Part shown: positions 8,178-14,673 of the stretch, piece by piece
Layout of the letters: every line of letters starts with the position of its first letter
How positions within the stretch are numbered: position 1 is the first letter of the stretch
Assembly (NCBI GenBank): GCA_964354135.1
Contig: CAYGZA010000018.1
Span: 1 to 36,663, forward strand
Length of the DNA stretch: 36,663 nt
Origin: CAYGZA01 sp964354135
GTDB taxonomy: Bacteria > Planctomycetota > Planctomycetia > Pirellulales > Thermoguttaceae
Reading direction: 5' to 3'
Translations under genes and position numbers: made by a program
Notes under the pieces: model-generated
Seen by the model: only the letters and a program-made list of their open reading frames with translations
Database searches by the model: none
Told to the model about the DNA's origin: nothing

Positions 8178-9209
8178 ATGAACTTGACGGACAAGCGATA
8201 CTACGACTTTGCCCTGGTCCGAGAAATGATGGAGGTGCCCGGCATCCTGGGGCGTTTCGACTTTCGCCAGACCGGGGAGGTTGCCCAAGCGATTCGGCAG
8301 GCCGGCAAGCTCCTGCTGACCGGGGAAGGGTCCAGCCGTATTTTCCCGGCCAAGAACATGATCTACGAGCGCATGCGGAGGGCAGCTCCTCTCCAGATCG
8401 TCACCGAGGCCGCCCGGCAGGCCCACGAATACGAGCTGGCCGATTTCGCCGTCTTCGGGGCCAGCAACAGCGGGAAGACCAAGGAAGTCATTTCCCTCTT
8501 CACCCGACTGGCCGACCAAGGCCACCGAAGACGGTTTGGGCTGACCGCCACCGGCGGGAGCCCGCTGGCGGGGGTCTCGAACCAGTGCTTTACCCTCACC
8601 TGCGGGAAGGAAAACGCCGTCGCGGCCACGAAGAGCGTCGTCGAGCAGGCCCTCTTCTACCGCTCGATCCTCTGCTGCTTCGAGAAACAAGAGAGCCCGG
8701 TTGTGAAAAACCAACGAGAGGCCGCCCAGAGGGCCCAAGAAGTGCTCGAGGCGGAGTTGGACGCGGAGATCGTCCGGGCGATCGTCGCGGCCCCCGTGGT
8801 TTACTTCGCCGGCCGGAACAACGGGGTGGCCGAGGAACTCACCCTGAAGACAAATGAAATCACCCACAAGAAAAGCGACTACCTCGAAGGAACGTACGCC
8901 GTCCACGGGGTCGAGGAGGTCATGGGCCCCGACGAGGTGGTGATCGTCGTCGACCCCTTCCCTGCGGAGATGGCGAAATTCAAGGAGGTGCTCGTCGACG
9001 GCGTGGGGTTGAAGGTCATTGCCGTGGCTGCCCAGGAGACGATCTTCCCCACGATTCGCATCCCGGCCGTGGAGGGCTACGAGACGGTGCTGCAGCTCTT
9101 GGCCGGCTGGAATATCCTGGTCCACGTCGGCGTGGCATTGGGGATCAACCTGGACAAGGCGGAACGGGCGCGGAAGATCGGCAACGAGTTCCTCGGCGGA
9201 GTCCAGTAG
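8178..9209 (+). CDS. SIS-domain sugar-phosphate isomerase/deaminase, GlmS-isomerase-like
   Basis: 343 residues from the ATG at 8178, preceded by GGAGAAGAG. The frame is open further upstream, but that part does not look like protein. Two SIS domains are expected at this size. The first carries GEGSSRIFPAKN, FGASNSGKTKEV and TCGKENAVAATKSVVEQ; the second carries VYFAGRNNGVAEELTLKTNEITHKKSDYLEG and GVEEVMGPDE, resembling the isomerase half of glucosamine-fructose-6-phosphate aminotransferase. There is no glutaminase domain, so it cannot be GlmS itself. Candidates are a glucosamine-6-phosphate deaminase of the SIS type or another aldose/ketose-phosphate isomerase. It leads a tight gene set: the PIG-L gene starts 14 bp after its stop. 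Confidence 0.88.
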   Translation: MNLTDKRYYDFALVREMMEVPGILGRFDFRQTGEVAQAIRQAGKLLLTGEGSSRIFPAKNMIYERMRRAAPLQIVTEAARQAHEYELADFAVFGASNSGKTKEVISLFTRLADQGHRRRFGLTATGGSPLAGVSNQCFTLTCGKENAVAATKSVVEQALFYRSILCCFEKQESPVVKNQREAAQRAQEVLEAELDAEIVRAIVAAPVVYFAGRNNGVAEELTLKTNEITHKKSDYLEGTYAVHGVEEVMGPDEVVIVVDPFPAEMAKFKEVLVDGVGLKVIAVAAQETIFPTIRIPAVEGYETVLQLLAGWNILVHVGVALGINLDKAERARKIGNEFLGGVQ

Positions 9210-9223
9210 GACGGGGAGCCATC

Positions 9224-10045
9224 ATGGTTGAGGGAGTGGCCTATTACCGCCGCACGCCGGGCCCGTTGCTGGTGACGGCGAACATCGAGGAATTCCTCCC
9301 CGACTGGAAGCACGACAAGGAATGCTGGATGTTCGTCGCCGCCCACGACGACGACATCGTCACCGGCGCCGGCTTGACCTTCCAGGTTGCCTTGGCCGAA
9401 GGGGTCGACGTTCACGCCGTGGTCACGACCGACGGCCGCATGGGCTACTGCAAAACGACGCAGCGGCGCACGATCCCCCAGGTCCGCCAGGCCGAGGCCG
9501 AGCGGTCCTTCCAGATCCTCGGGCTGCCTCTGGATCGCCTTCACTTCCTCAAGTTCCCGGACTGCAACCTGAATCCCTACCGCGGGCGGCACTTTGCCAC
9601 GATCGGCGATCCCACGGAGGCGGAAGGCGCCAGCGGCCTCCAGAACGCCTACCCGCTCATCCTCCGCCAGATCCGGCCCACGCGGGTCTTCTTGCCCACG
9701 ATCACCGACCTGCACCCGGATCATCGCATCGTCAACCAGGAGATGCTCATCAGCCTGTTCCACGCCCAGGGGCTGATCTGGCCGGAATTGGGGCCGCCGA
9801 TCGAGACCGTGCCTGCCGTCTACGAATACGCCACCTATTGCGATTTCCCCGAGGCCCCGCAGCTTCGGATCACCGGCACGCCGGAGATGCTGGAGCGGAA
9901 GCTGGAGGCGATCAAGGCTTACGCCAGCCAGGAGCAGATCGAGCTTCTGGTGGACGTGCAGCGGCAAGTGGGACCGGTCGAGTACATCCGCGAGGTGCAG
10001 TTCAACTTCTACGCGCCGAAGCAATACGACGCGATGTTCCACTAG
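9224..10045 (+). CDS. PIG-L/LmbE-family N-deacetylase
   Basis: 273 residues with GGGGAG a few bases before the ATG. PIG-L zinc-site motifs are present: AHDDDI at 40-45, where His41 and the two following acidic positions Asp43/Asp44 match the H-x-D-D of the usual AHPDDE, and HPDH at 164-167. The Pro to Asp and Glu to Ile changes are unusual, but the metal ligands and the likely general base are kept. The family hydrolyses N-acetyl groups from amino sugars (for example MshB and archaeal diacetylchitobiose deacetylase, which is of similar length). Its place right after the SIS gene suggests amino sugar catabolism. There is no signal peptide, so it should act in the cytoplasm. Confidence 0.88.
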   Translation: MVEGVAYYRRTPGPLLVTANIEEFLPDWKHDKECWMFVAAHDDDIVTGAGLTFQVALAEGVDVHAVVTTDGRMGYCKTTQRRTIPQVRQAEAERSFQILGLPLDRLHFLKFPDCNLNPYRGRHFATIGDPTEAEGASGLQNAYPLILRQIRPTRVFLPTITDLHPDHRIVNQEMLISLFHAQGLIWPELGPPIETVPAVYEYATYCDFPEAPQLRITGTPEMLERKLEAIKAYASQEQIELLVDVQRQVGPVEYIREVQFNFYAPKQYDAMFH

Positions 10046-10066
10046 ATGGGGCGCAACGTCACGTAG

Positions 10067-10813
10067 ATGAGTGAGCGGATCTGCTACCTGGGCGACGACC
10101 ACCTGGCCGGGGCGGCGATGTATCTGGCCGGGATCATGAGCCACTTCGGGCTGGTCTACGATTACGTGCCCAGCGCGTACTCGCCGCCCGCGTCGTTCCG
10201 CACAGGGCGTCATGCGCTGTACGTAATCAGCGACTATCCGGCGGCACGGTTTGCGCGGGCCGACATGGTCCACATTCGTGACAGCGTCGCGGCGGGCTCG
10301 GGCCTGCTGATGATCGGCGGCTGGGAGAGTTTTCATGGGCGTCTGGGCGAGTATCACGAGTCGCCTCTGGCGGAAGTGCTGCCCGTTGCAATGCTGGCCG
10401 AGGACGACCGCCGGAACTGCGCCCAGCCGTGCCTGGTCAGGAAGGTCGCGGAACACGTGATTCTCGAAGGATTGCCCTGGGAGAGTCCGCCCGGCATCGG
10501 CGGGTTCAACGTCTTCACGCCAAAGCCGGGCAGCCAGACGCTTCTGCGGGCCGTGCGGTTTGAGACCCGCTTGTGCGGCGAGTCATTCGAATTCGCGCCG
10601 GAAGGCGAAACGCCGCTCTTAGTAGTAGGCACTCATGGGCAGGGCCGCACGGCCGCACTGGCCACCGACGTGGCCCCGCACTGGGTCGGCGGTTGGGTCG
10701 ATTGGGGCGACCGCCGGATTGTCCAGGAAGTCGGCGGCGGGTTCATCGAAGTCGGCAATTGGTACGCCCGGTTCTTCCGTAACCTTCTGGTCTGGACGGG
10801 TCGGTTGGAATGA
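10067..10813 (+). CDS. Class I glutamine amidotransferase-like protein (COG5426-like)
   Basis: 248 residues, 21 bp after the PIG-L stop, with a weak SD. The opening ICYLGDDHLAGAAMYLAGIM and the central LLMIGGWESFHG are characteristic of uncharacterised glutamine-amidotransferase-fold proteins. The C-terminal half ends with a Rossmann-like VVGTHGQGRTAALATDVAPHW segment. A catalytic nucleophile Cys is not obvious at the usual elbow, which reads MIGGWES, so true amidotransferase activity is doubtful. It may be a ThuA-like or structural member of a sugar-handling set. It is followed by a degenerate heptad repeat array before the phosphofructokinase gene. Confidence 0.75.
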   Translation: MSERICYLGDDHLAGAAMYLAGIMSHFGLVYDYVPSAYSPPASFRTGRHALYVISDYPAARFARADMVHIRDSVAAGSGLLMIGGWESFHGRLGEYHESPLAEVLPVAMLAEDDRRNCAQPCLVRKVAEHVILEGLPWESPPGIGGFNVFTPKPGSQTLLRAVRFETRLCGESFEFAPEGETPLLVVGTHGQGRTAALATDVAPHWVGGWVDWGDRRIVQEVGGGFIEVGNWYARFFRNLLVWTGRLE

Positions 10814-10815
10814 CG

Positions 10816-10917
10816 CTTTCAGCTATGAGCTTTCAGCTTTCAGCCGTTTGAGTTCCAAGTGATGATAGCTAACTGCCGATAGCCGATAGCTGAAAGCTGA
10901 TAGCTGACGGCTGACAG
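10816..10917. repeat. Degenerate 7-bp periodic repeat, two opposed arms
   Basis: Beginning 2 nt after the upstream stop, the plus strand reads CTTTCAG CTATGAG CTTTCAG CTTTCAG (10816-10843). A second arm follows: CTAACTG CCGATAG CCGATAG, then CTGAAAG CTGATAG CTGACGG CTGACAG (10869-10917). The unit length stays 7 bp while the inner bases vary. CTTTCAG is the exact reverse complement of CTGAAAG, so the two arms can pair as an imperfect long hairpin. It fills most of the 152-bp gap before the pfk gene. Confidence 0.85.
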
Positions 10918-10965
10918 CCTTGGTTCCGGCCGTTGGGCCGCGTTAGGGAGGAGGGTGAAACCATC

Positions 10966-12165
10966 ATGTTGAAGGGTAGCGCGATCATCGGTCAAAGCGG
11001 TGGGCCCACCAGCGTCATCAATGCCAGCCTCTGCGGCATCGTCGAGGCGGCGCTGGGCCGCGCGCCCATCGAGCGGGTCTTGGGAATGCGGTTCGGCATC
11101 GAGGGCTTCTTGAAGGGCCACCTGATCGACCTGGGCCGCGAGAGCCGAGAAACGCTCGATAAGCTTCGCCTGACCCCCAGCTCGGCCCTGGGAAGCTGCC
11201 GCCACAAGCTCAAGGAGTCCGATTTCCCGCCCATCCTGGAAATGCTCCGCCGGCACAATATCCGCTACCTGTTCCTCATCGGCGGCAACGACACGATGGA
11301 TACGATCCACCGCGTGGAGAGCTTCTGCCGCCGGCAAGGCTACGAGCTTTGCGGCGTGGGCATTCCCAAGACGGTCGATAACGACCTTTTCGGCACCGAC
11401 CATACGCCCGGGTTCGGCAGCGCGGCCCGCTACGTGGCCCTCTCGGTCCAACAGGCGGGAGTGCTCGCCCGGGACATGAGATACGTGGACCAGTACGTCA
11501 TTTTTCAGACGGTCGGCCGTTCGGCCGGTTGGCTCGCGGCGGCCAGCGCCCTGGCCAAGTCCCGTGAGGAAGACGCCCCGCACGTGATCCTCATTCCCGA
11601 GCGTCCCTTCGAGCGCGACAAGTTCCTCGCTGCGGTGAAGGCCGGCTACGACCGTCACGGCTGGTGCAGCGTCGTGTGCGGCGAAGGGATCTGCCATGCG
11701 GATGGCAAGGCGGTCAGCGCCTCGACCATCACCGACAAGTTTGCCAACGTCGAGTTCGGGGCCATGGCCGGCACCAGTGCGGCGATGGTGCTGCACCGGA
11801 TGATCGCCAACGAGTTCGGCTGGCGGGGCGAGTTCCAGGTCTGCGAGTCGCTCCAGATGTGTGCGGCCGACCGACTCAGCCAAACCGACCTGGACGAGGC
11901 ATACGCCTGCGGCCGCCGGGCGGTCGAGCTGGCCCTCGAAGGAACCTCGGGCGTGATGGTGAGCATTGTCCGCCAGTCAAGCGACCCCTACCGCTGGACG
12001 CTCGGCGCCGTCCCGCTGGCCGACGTGGCCAGCGCCGCCAAGCCGATGCCCGACGCATTCATCAACGCGGAAGGGAGCTTCGTCACGCCGGCGTGCCTCG
12101 ACTACCTCCGGCCGCTGGTCGGCCCGCTGCCGGAGTACGTGCGGCTGGCAGGAATACCGGCGTAG
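10966..12165 (+). CDS. pfkA: 6-phosphofructokinase, atypical GGND type
   Basis: 399 residues from the ATG at 10966. AGGGAGGAGGGTG (10945-10957) is a strong SD about 9 nt upstream, and the sequence starts with the canonical IGQSGGPTSVINASL. Residues 102-110 read LFLIGGNDT and 134-140 read PKTVDND, the two diagnostic PFK motifs, with PGFGSAARY after them. Classical ATP enzymes have GGDGS. Asp109 following the Asn resembles the Asp found in pyrophosphate-dependent enzymes (GGDD), so PPi may be the phosphoryl donor; this is inference. The role is fructose-6-phosphate to fructose-1,6-bisphosphate. It follows the SIS/PIG-L/amidotransferase-like genes and precedes the ROK kinase on the same strand. 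Confidence 0.92.
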   Translation: MLKGSAIIGQSGGPTSVINASLCGIVEAALGRAPIERVLGMRFGIEGFLKGHLIDLGRESRETLDKLRLTPSSALGSCRHKLKESDFPPILEMLRRHNIRYLFLIGGNDTMDTIHRVESFCRRQGYELCGVGIPKTVDNDLFGTDHTPGFGSAARYVALSVQQAGVLARDMRYVDQYVIFQTVGRSAGWLAAASALAKSREEDAPHVILIPERPFERDKFLAAVKAGYDRHGWCSVVCGEGICHADGKAVSASTITDKFANVEFGAMAGTSAAMVLHRMIANEFGWRGEFQVCESLQMCAADRLSQTDLDEAYACGRRAVELALEGTSGVMVSIVRQSSDPYRWTLGAVPLADVASAAKPMPDAFINAEGSFVTPACLDYLRPLVGPLPEYVRLAGIPA

Positions 12166-12177
12166 AGAAAGCCCTCA

Positions 12178-12199
12178 GAGCCGGGCCGTGTCGGCCCGG
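12178..12199. repeat. Inverted copy of the palindromic element at 12320-12341
   Basis: These 22 bp are the exact reverse complement of 12320-12341. Each copy holds a hairpin with arms CCGGGCC and GGCCCGG around a 5-nt loop (GTGTC here, GACAC there in the plus-strand reading). This copy begins 13 bp after the pfk stop, so it may also serve as its terminator. Confidence 0.85.
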
Positions 12200-12232
12200 G
12201 GAAACGGTGTAGCGGCCCCGCTTGCGACGCCG

Positions 12233-12261
12233 TTGTCGGTGGAGCGAGGATCCCGTATATT
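12233..12261 (+). promoter_or_regulatory. Predicted sigma-70-type promoter of the ROK gene
   Basis: TTGTCG (12233-12238, 4 of 6) and TATATT (12256-12261, 5 of 6) are exactly 17 bp apart. The ATG is at 12420, so the transcript would carry a leader of about 150 nt containing the palindromes and tandem repeat listed here. Confidence 0.55.
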
Positions 12262-12280
12262 GGCCAGGCTGGTCGATCTC

Positions 12281-12300
12281 CCGGCGGGCAAGCCCGCCGG
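12281..12300. repeat. Perfect 9-bp inverted repeat with 2-nt loop
   Basis: CCGGCGGGC (12281-12289), AA, GCCCGCCGG (12292-12300). It lies in the predicted leader of the ROK gene, about 20 bp past the -10 hexamer. It could fold as an RNA hairpin or represent a dispersed palindrome. Confidence 0.85.
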
Positions 12301-12319
12301 CCGAATGGCCCGAACCCTA

Positions 12320-12341
12320 CCGGGCCGACACGGCCCGGCTC
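12320..12341. repeat. Palindromic element paired with 12178-12199
   Basis: Contains CCGGGCC (12320-12326), GACAC, GGCCCGG (12332-12338). It is an exact 22-bp inverted match to 12178-12199 and overlaps the first unit of the 24-bp tandem array. Confidence 0.85.
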
Positions 12342-12391
12342 TGCAACCCCGACACGGCCCGGCTCTGCAACCCCGACACGGCCCGGCCCTG
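12326..12391. repeat. 24-bp tandem repeat, about 2.75 copies
   Basis: Units start at 12326, 12350 and 12374 with CGACACGGCCCGG; the first two are identical over 24 bp, and the third is cut after 18 bp with one change (CTCTG to CCCTG). Copies are directly adjacent, without spacers, so it is not a CRISPR. It lies in the ROK leader. Confidence 0.9.
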
Positions 12392-12416
12392 AATACTGAA
12401 CTCTGGACCCCGAACC
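12389..12416. repeat. Degenerate 7-bp periodic repeat abutting the ROK start
   Basis: Four consecutive heptads CTGAATA CTGAACT CTGGACC CCGAACC end 3 nt before the ATG at 12420. The array occupies the place where an SD should be, and none is visible. Confidence 0.75.
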
Positions 12417-12419
12417 CTT

Positions 12420-13469
12420 ATGGCTCCCTCCGCCAAACGCAAAGTCCCTCTTTCCGACGCCCAATCGCCCTTCTTCGTCGGGCTCGACCTCGGCGGCACG
12501 AACATCAAGGTAGGCGTGGTCGACGACCTCGGCCGCACCCTGCAAGACTCGTACTACACCATCAAGACCGAGGTGAAAAAGGGCCCGGAGGACGCCTCCC
12601 GCCGCATGGGCGAGGCGATCCACGAGTCGATCCGCCGCGCGGGCCTTTCGCCGGGCCAGGTGGCGGGCGTCGGCCTCGGCTCCCCGGGCACGATGGACAT
12701 CCCCGGCGGCAAACTGGTCAAGCCCGCCAACCTCCCCGGTTGGGACTACTTCCCCTTGCGGGACCGCGTGAGCCACCACTGCGGGATGCCGGTCACGTTC
12801 GCCAACGACGCCACCGCCGCCGCCTACGGCGAGTTCTGGATCGGCTCCGGCAAGGACTTCCACAGCATGATCCTGCTGACTTTGGGCACGGGCATCGGCT
12901 GCGGGATCGTCATCGGCGACCTCCTTTTGGACGGCCAGCACAGCCACGGCGGCGAGTTCGGCCACTCGATCATCGACTGCCGGGAGGACGCCCGCGTGTG
13001 CGGCTGCGGCAAGCAGGGCCATTATGAGGCCTACGGCAGCGCGACCGCCGTCATCAAGCGGACCCGCGAGGCGCTTGAGCGCGGCCGGCGCAGCTCGCTC
13101 AAGAAGGCGATCAGACAGGGGGCGGAGCTGACGCCGCTCCTGGTGGAGGAACATGCCGAGGCGGGCGACAAGCTCTCCCTGGAACTCATCCTCGAGACGG
13201 CCCGCTACATTGCCATCGGGGCGGTCAACCTGATGCACACCATCGACCCGGACGCCATCCTCTTCGGCGGGGCCATGACGTTCGGCGGCAAGCGGAGCCC
13301 GTTGGGCCGCCGCTTCTTGGAGCGGATCAAAGAGGAGATCCGCAAGCGGGCCTACGAGGTCCCGGCCGAAAAGACCGTCATCGACTTCGCCATCCTCGGC
13401 GGCGACGCCGGCTATCTGGGCGCCGCGGGAATCGCCCGCATGGAGTACCGCAAGATGCACCCGGCGTAG
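12420..13469 (+). CDS. ROK-family glucokinase/hexosamine kinase
   Basis: 349 residues. The phosphate-binding motif GLDLGGTNIK is at 21-30, FANDATAAAYGE at 127-138 contains the catalytic Asp130, LTLGTGIGCG lies at 153-162, and GGEFGHSII at 177-185 contains the sugar-binding Glu/His. The zinc site normally reads CxCGxxGCxE; here CGCGKQGHYE (194-203) has His201 in place of the third Cys, while Cys194, Cys196 and the upstream His182 remain. ROK enzymes phosphorylate glucose, GlcNAc, ManNAc or related sugars with ATP; the exact sugar cannot be read. There is no SD, and the heptad array runs almost into the ATG. It has its own likely promoter (12233-12261) but fits the upstream sugar-phosphate genes. 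Confidence 0.9.
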   Translation: MAPSAKRKVPLSDAQSPFFVGLDLGGTNIKVGVVDDLGRTLQDSYYTIKTEVKKGPEDASRRMGEAIHESIRRAGLSPGQVAGVGLGSPGTMDIPGGKLVKPANLPGWDYFPLRDRVSHHCGMPVTFANDATAAAYGEFWIGSGKDFHSMILLTLGTGIGCGIVIGDLLLDGQHSHGGEFGHSIIDCREDARVCGCGKQGHYEAYGSATAVIKRTREALERGRRSSLKKAIRQGAELTPLLVEEHAEAGDKLSLELILETARYIAIGAVNLMHTIDPDAILFGGAMTFGGKRSPLGRRFLERIKEEIRKRAYEVPAEKTVIDFAILGGDAGYLGAAGIARMEYRKMHPA

Positions 13470-13479
13470 ACGGAGTCGC

Positions 13480-13503
13480 CACAGAGGCACGGAGGGCACG
13501 GAG
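13480..13503. repeat. Short degenerate repeat of period 8-9 after the ROK stop
   Basis: CACAGAGG CACGGAGGG CACGGAG begins 10 bp after the ROK stop. The unit is slightly longer than the heptads elsewhere in the window, but position and degeneracy are alike. Confidence 0.6.
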
Positions 13504-13544
13504 CCGCCGCCGGAGGGACAAGAGACGGGAAGCAGCGGGTCACC

Positions 13545-13562
13545 CCGCCGTTGCGACGGCGG
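13545..13562. terminator. Hairpin between convergent ROK and lipA genes
   Basis: CCGCCGT (13545-13551), loop TGCG, ACGGCGG (13556-13562): a perfect 7-bp GC-rich stem in the 130-bp gap between two converging genes. There is no clear T-run on either side, so a bidirectional terminator is plausible but not proven. Confidence 0.45.
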
Positions 13563-13599
13563 CCTTCTCCCAAACGCGAGATGATGCCGGGGTAATCCA

Positions 13600-14466
13600 T
13601 CACACCGTCGCGTGCATCTGGCCGGCGCGGTAGCTGGACCGCACGAAGGGACCGCTGGCCACCTGCTTGAAGCCCATCCGCCGGGCCGCTTCGCCCAAGT
13701 CGTCGAACTCCTCCGGCGGCAGGTAGCGCACCACGGGAAGCCGGTCCGGAGCCGGCTGGAGATACTGGCCCAGCGTGAGCAGCTCGCAGCCCGCCTCCAG
13801 CAAGTCGGCCAGCGTGTCGAGGAGTTCTTCGGTGGTCTCGCCGAGGCCGAGCATCAGGCCGCTCTTGGTGCGGATGGCCGGGTCCCGCGCCTTGACGCGG
13901 CGGAAGACCTCCAGCGTCCGGCGGTAATCGGACTTCGGGTTGCGGACCCGGCGGTACAGCCGCGGGACGGTCTCCGCGTTGTGGTTGTAGACCTCGGGGG
14001 CGGCGTCGATGAGCCGATCCACGGCGGCCCGGTCGCCGGCAAGGTCGGAGGGCAAGACCTCGATCGTCGCCCCGGTGGCCTGCCGGACCGCCGCCACCGT
14101 GCGGCAGAAATGCTCGGCCCCGCCGTCCGGCAGGTCGTCCCGGGTCACGGCGGTGATCACCACGTGCCGGAGCCCGAGCTGCCGGACCGCTTCGGCCACG
14201 CGGCGGGGCTCATCCGGGTCTACCGGCCGGGGCTTCCCGCTCGGCACGCTGCAAAATCCGCACCGCCGCGTGCAGACATCCCCCAGGATCATGAACGTGG
14301 CGGTCTTATGGGCGTAGCACTCCATGCGGTTGGGGCACCTGGCGTGGTCGCACACCGTCTCCAGCCGCAGGTGGTCGAGGAGCCCCGCCGTGAAGTGCAG
14401 GGAGTTCCCCTTAGGCACATTTCGCTTCAGCCAGCGGGGTAATCGCGGGGGCAGGGGATCAGCCAT
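13600..14466 (-). CDS. lipA: Lipoyl synthase
   Basis: 288 residues from the ATG at 14466. Although the frame stays open far upstream, homology starts near here (LPRWLKRNVPKGNS). The radical-SAM cluster motif CTRRCGFC (Cys65, 69, 72; CX3CX2C) and the auxiliary cluster Cys39, 44, 50 (CX4CX5C in CDHARCPNRMEC) are complete, as is the C-terminal RSSY (276-279) that ligates the auxiliary cluster. It inserts sulfur at C6 and C8 of protein-bound octanoate to make the lipoyl cofactor of 2-oxoacid dehydrogenases and the glycine cleavage system. The length is typical of the family. No lipB or other lipoate gene is adjacent. It is divergent from smpB and convergent with ROK. Confidence 0.96.
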   Translation of the reverse strand: MADPLPPRLPRWLKRNVPKGNSLHFTAGLLDHLRLETVCDHARCPNRMECYAHKTATFMILGDVCTRRCGFCSVPSGKPRPVDPDEPRRVAEAVRQLGLRHVVITAVTRDDLPDGGAEHFCRTVAAVRQATGATIEVLPSDLAGDRAAVDRLIDAAPEVYNHNAETVPRLYRRVRNPKSDYRRTLEVFRRVKARDPAIRTKSGLMLGLGETTEELLDTLADLLEAGCELLTLGQYLQPAPDRLPVVRYLPPEEFDDLGEAARRMGFKQVASGPFVRSSYRAGQMHATV

Positions 14467-14519
14467 CTCGCAACGGTCCGCGACACGGGCAGGAAGACAC
14501 GCAGGAAGACGCTCAGAGC

Positions 14520-14548
14520 ATTGTAGCGGGCCGCCAAGAGGCGGTAAC
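14520..14548 (-). promoter_or_regulatory. Weak predicted lipA promoter
   Basis: Read on the minus strand, TACAAT (plus 14520-14525) matches 5 of 6 to TATAAT. The hexamer 17 bp upstream is GTTACC (plus 14543-14548), only 3 of 6. The start codon would lie about 54 bp downstream of the -10. Confidence 0.3.
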
Positions 14549-14673
14549 CCTCTCTTGTCCGGGCTGGCCAGCGGCTTGAGTTTGCCCGCCGCACCCGGTA
14601 CAACGAGGGTGACGGTTGACGGCCCATTCTCGACCACCTTTCGCGCCGGCAGCGAAGAGCGGGAGCCCGAGCC

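Noticed and set aside
12326..12391. CRISPR-like array
   Set aside because: Units are directly adjacent without spacers and fewer than three complete copies are present; it is a tandem repeat.
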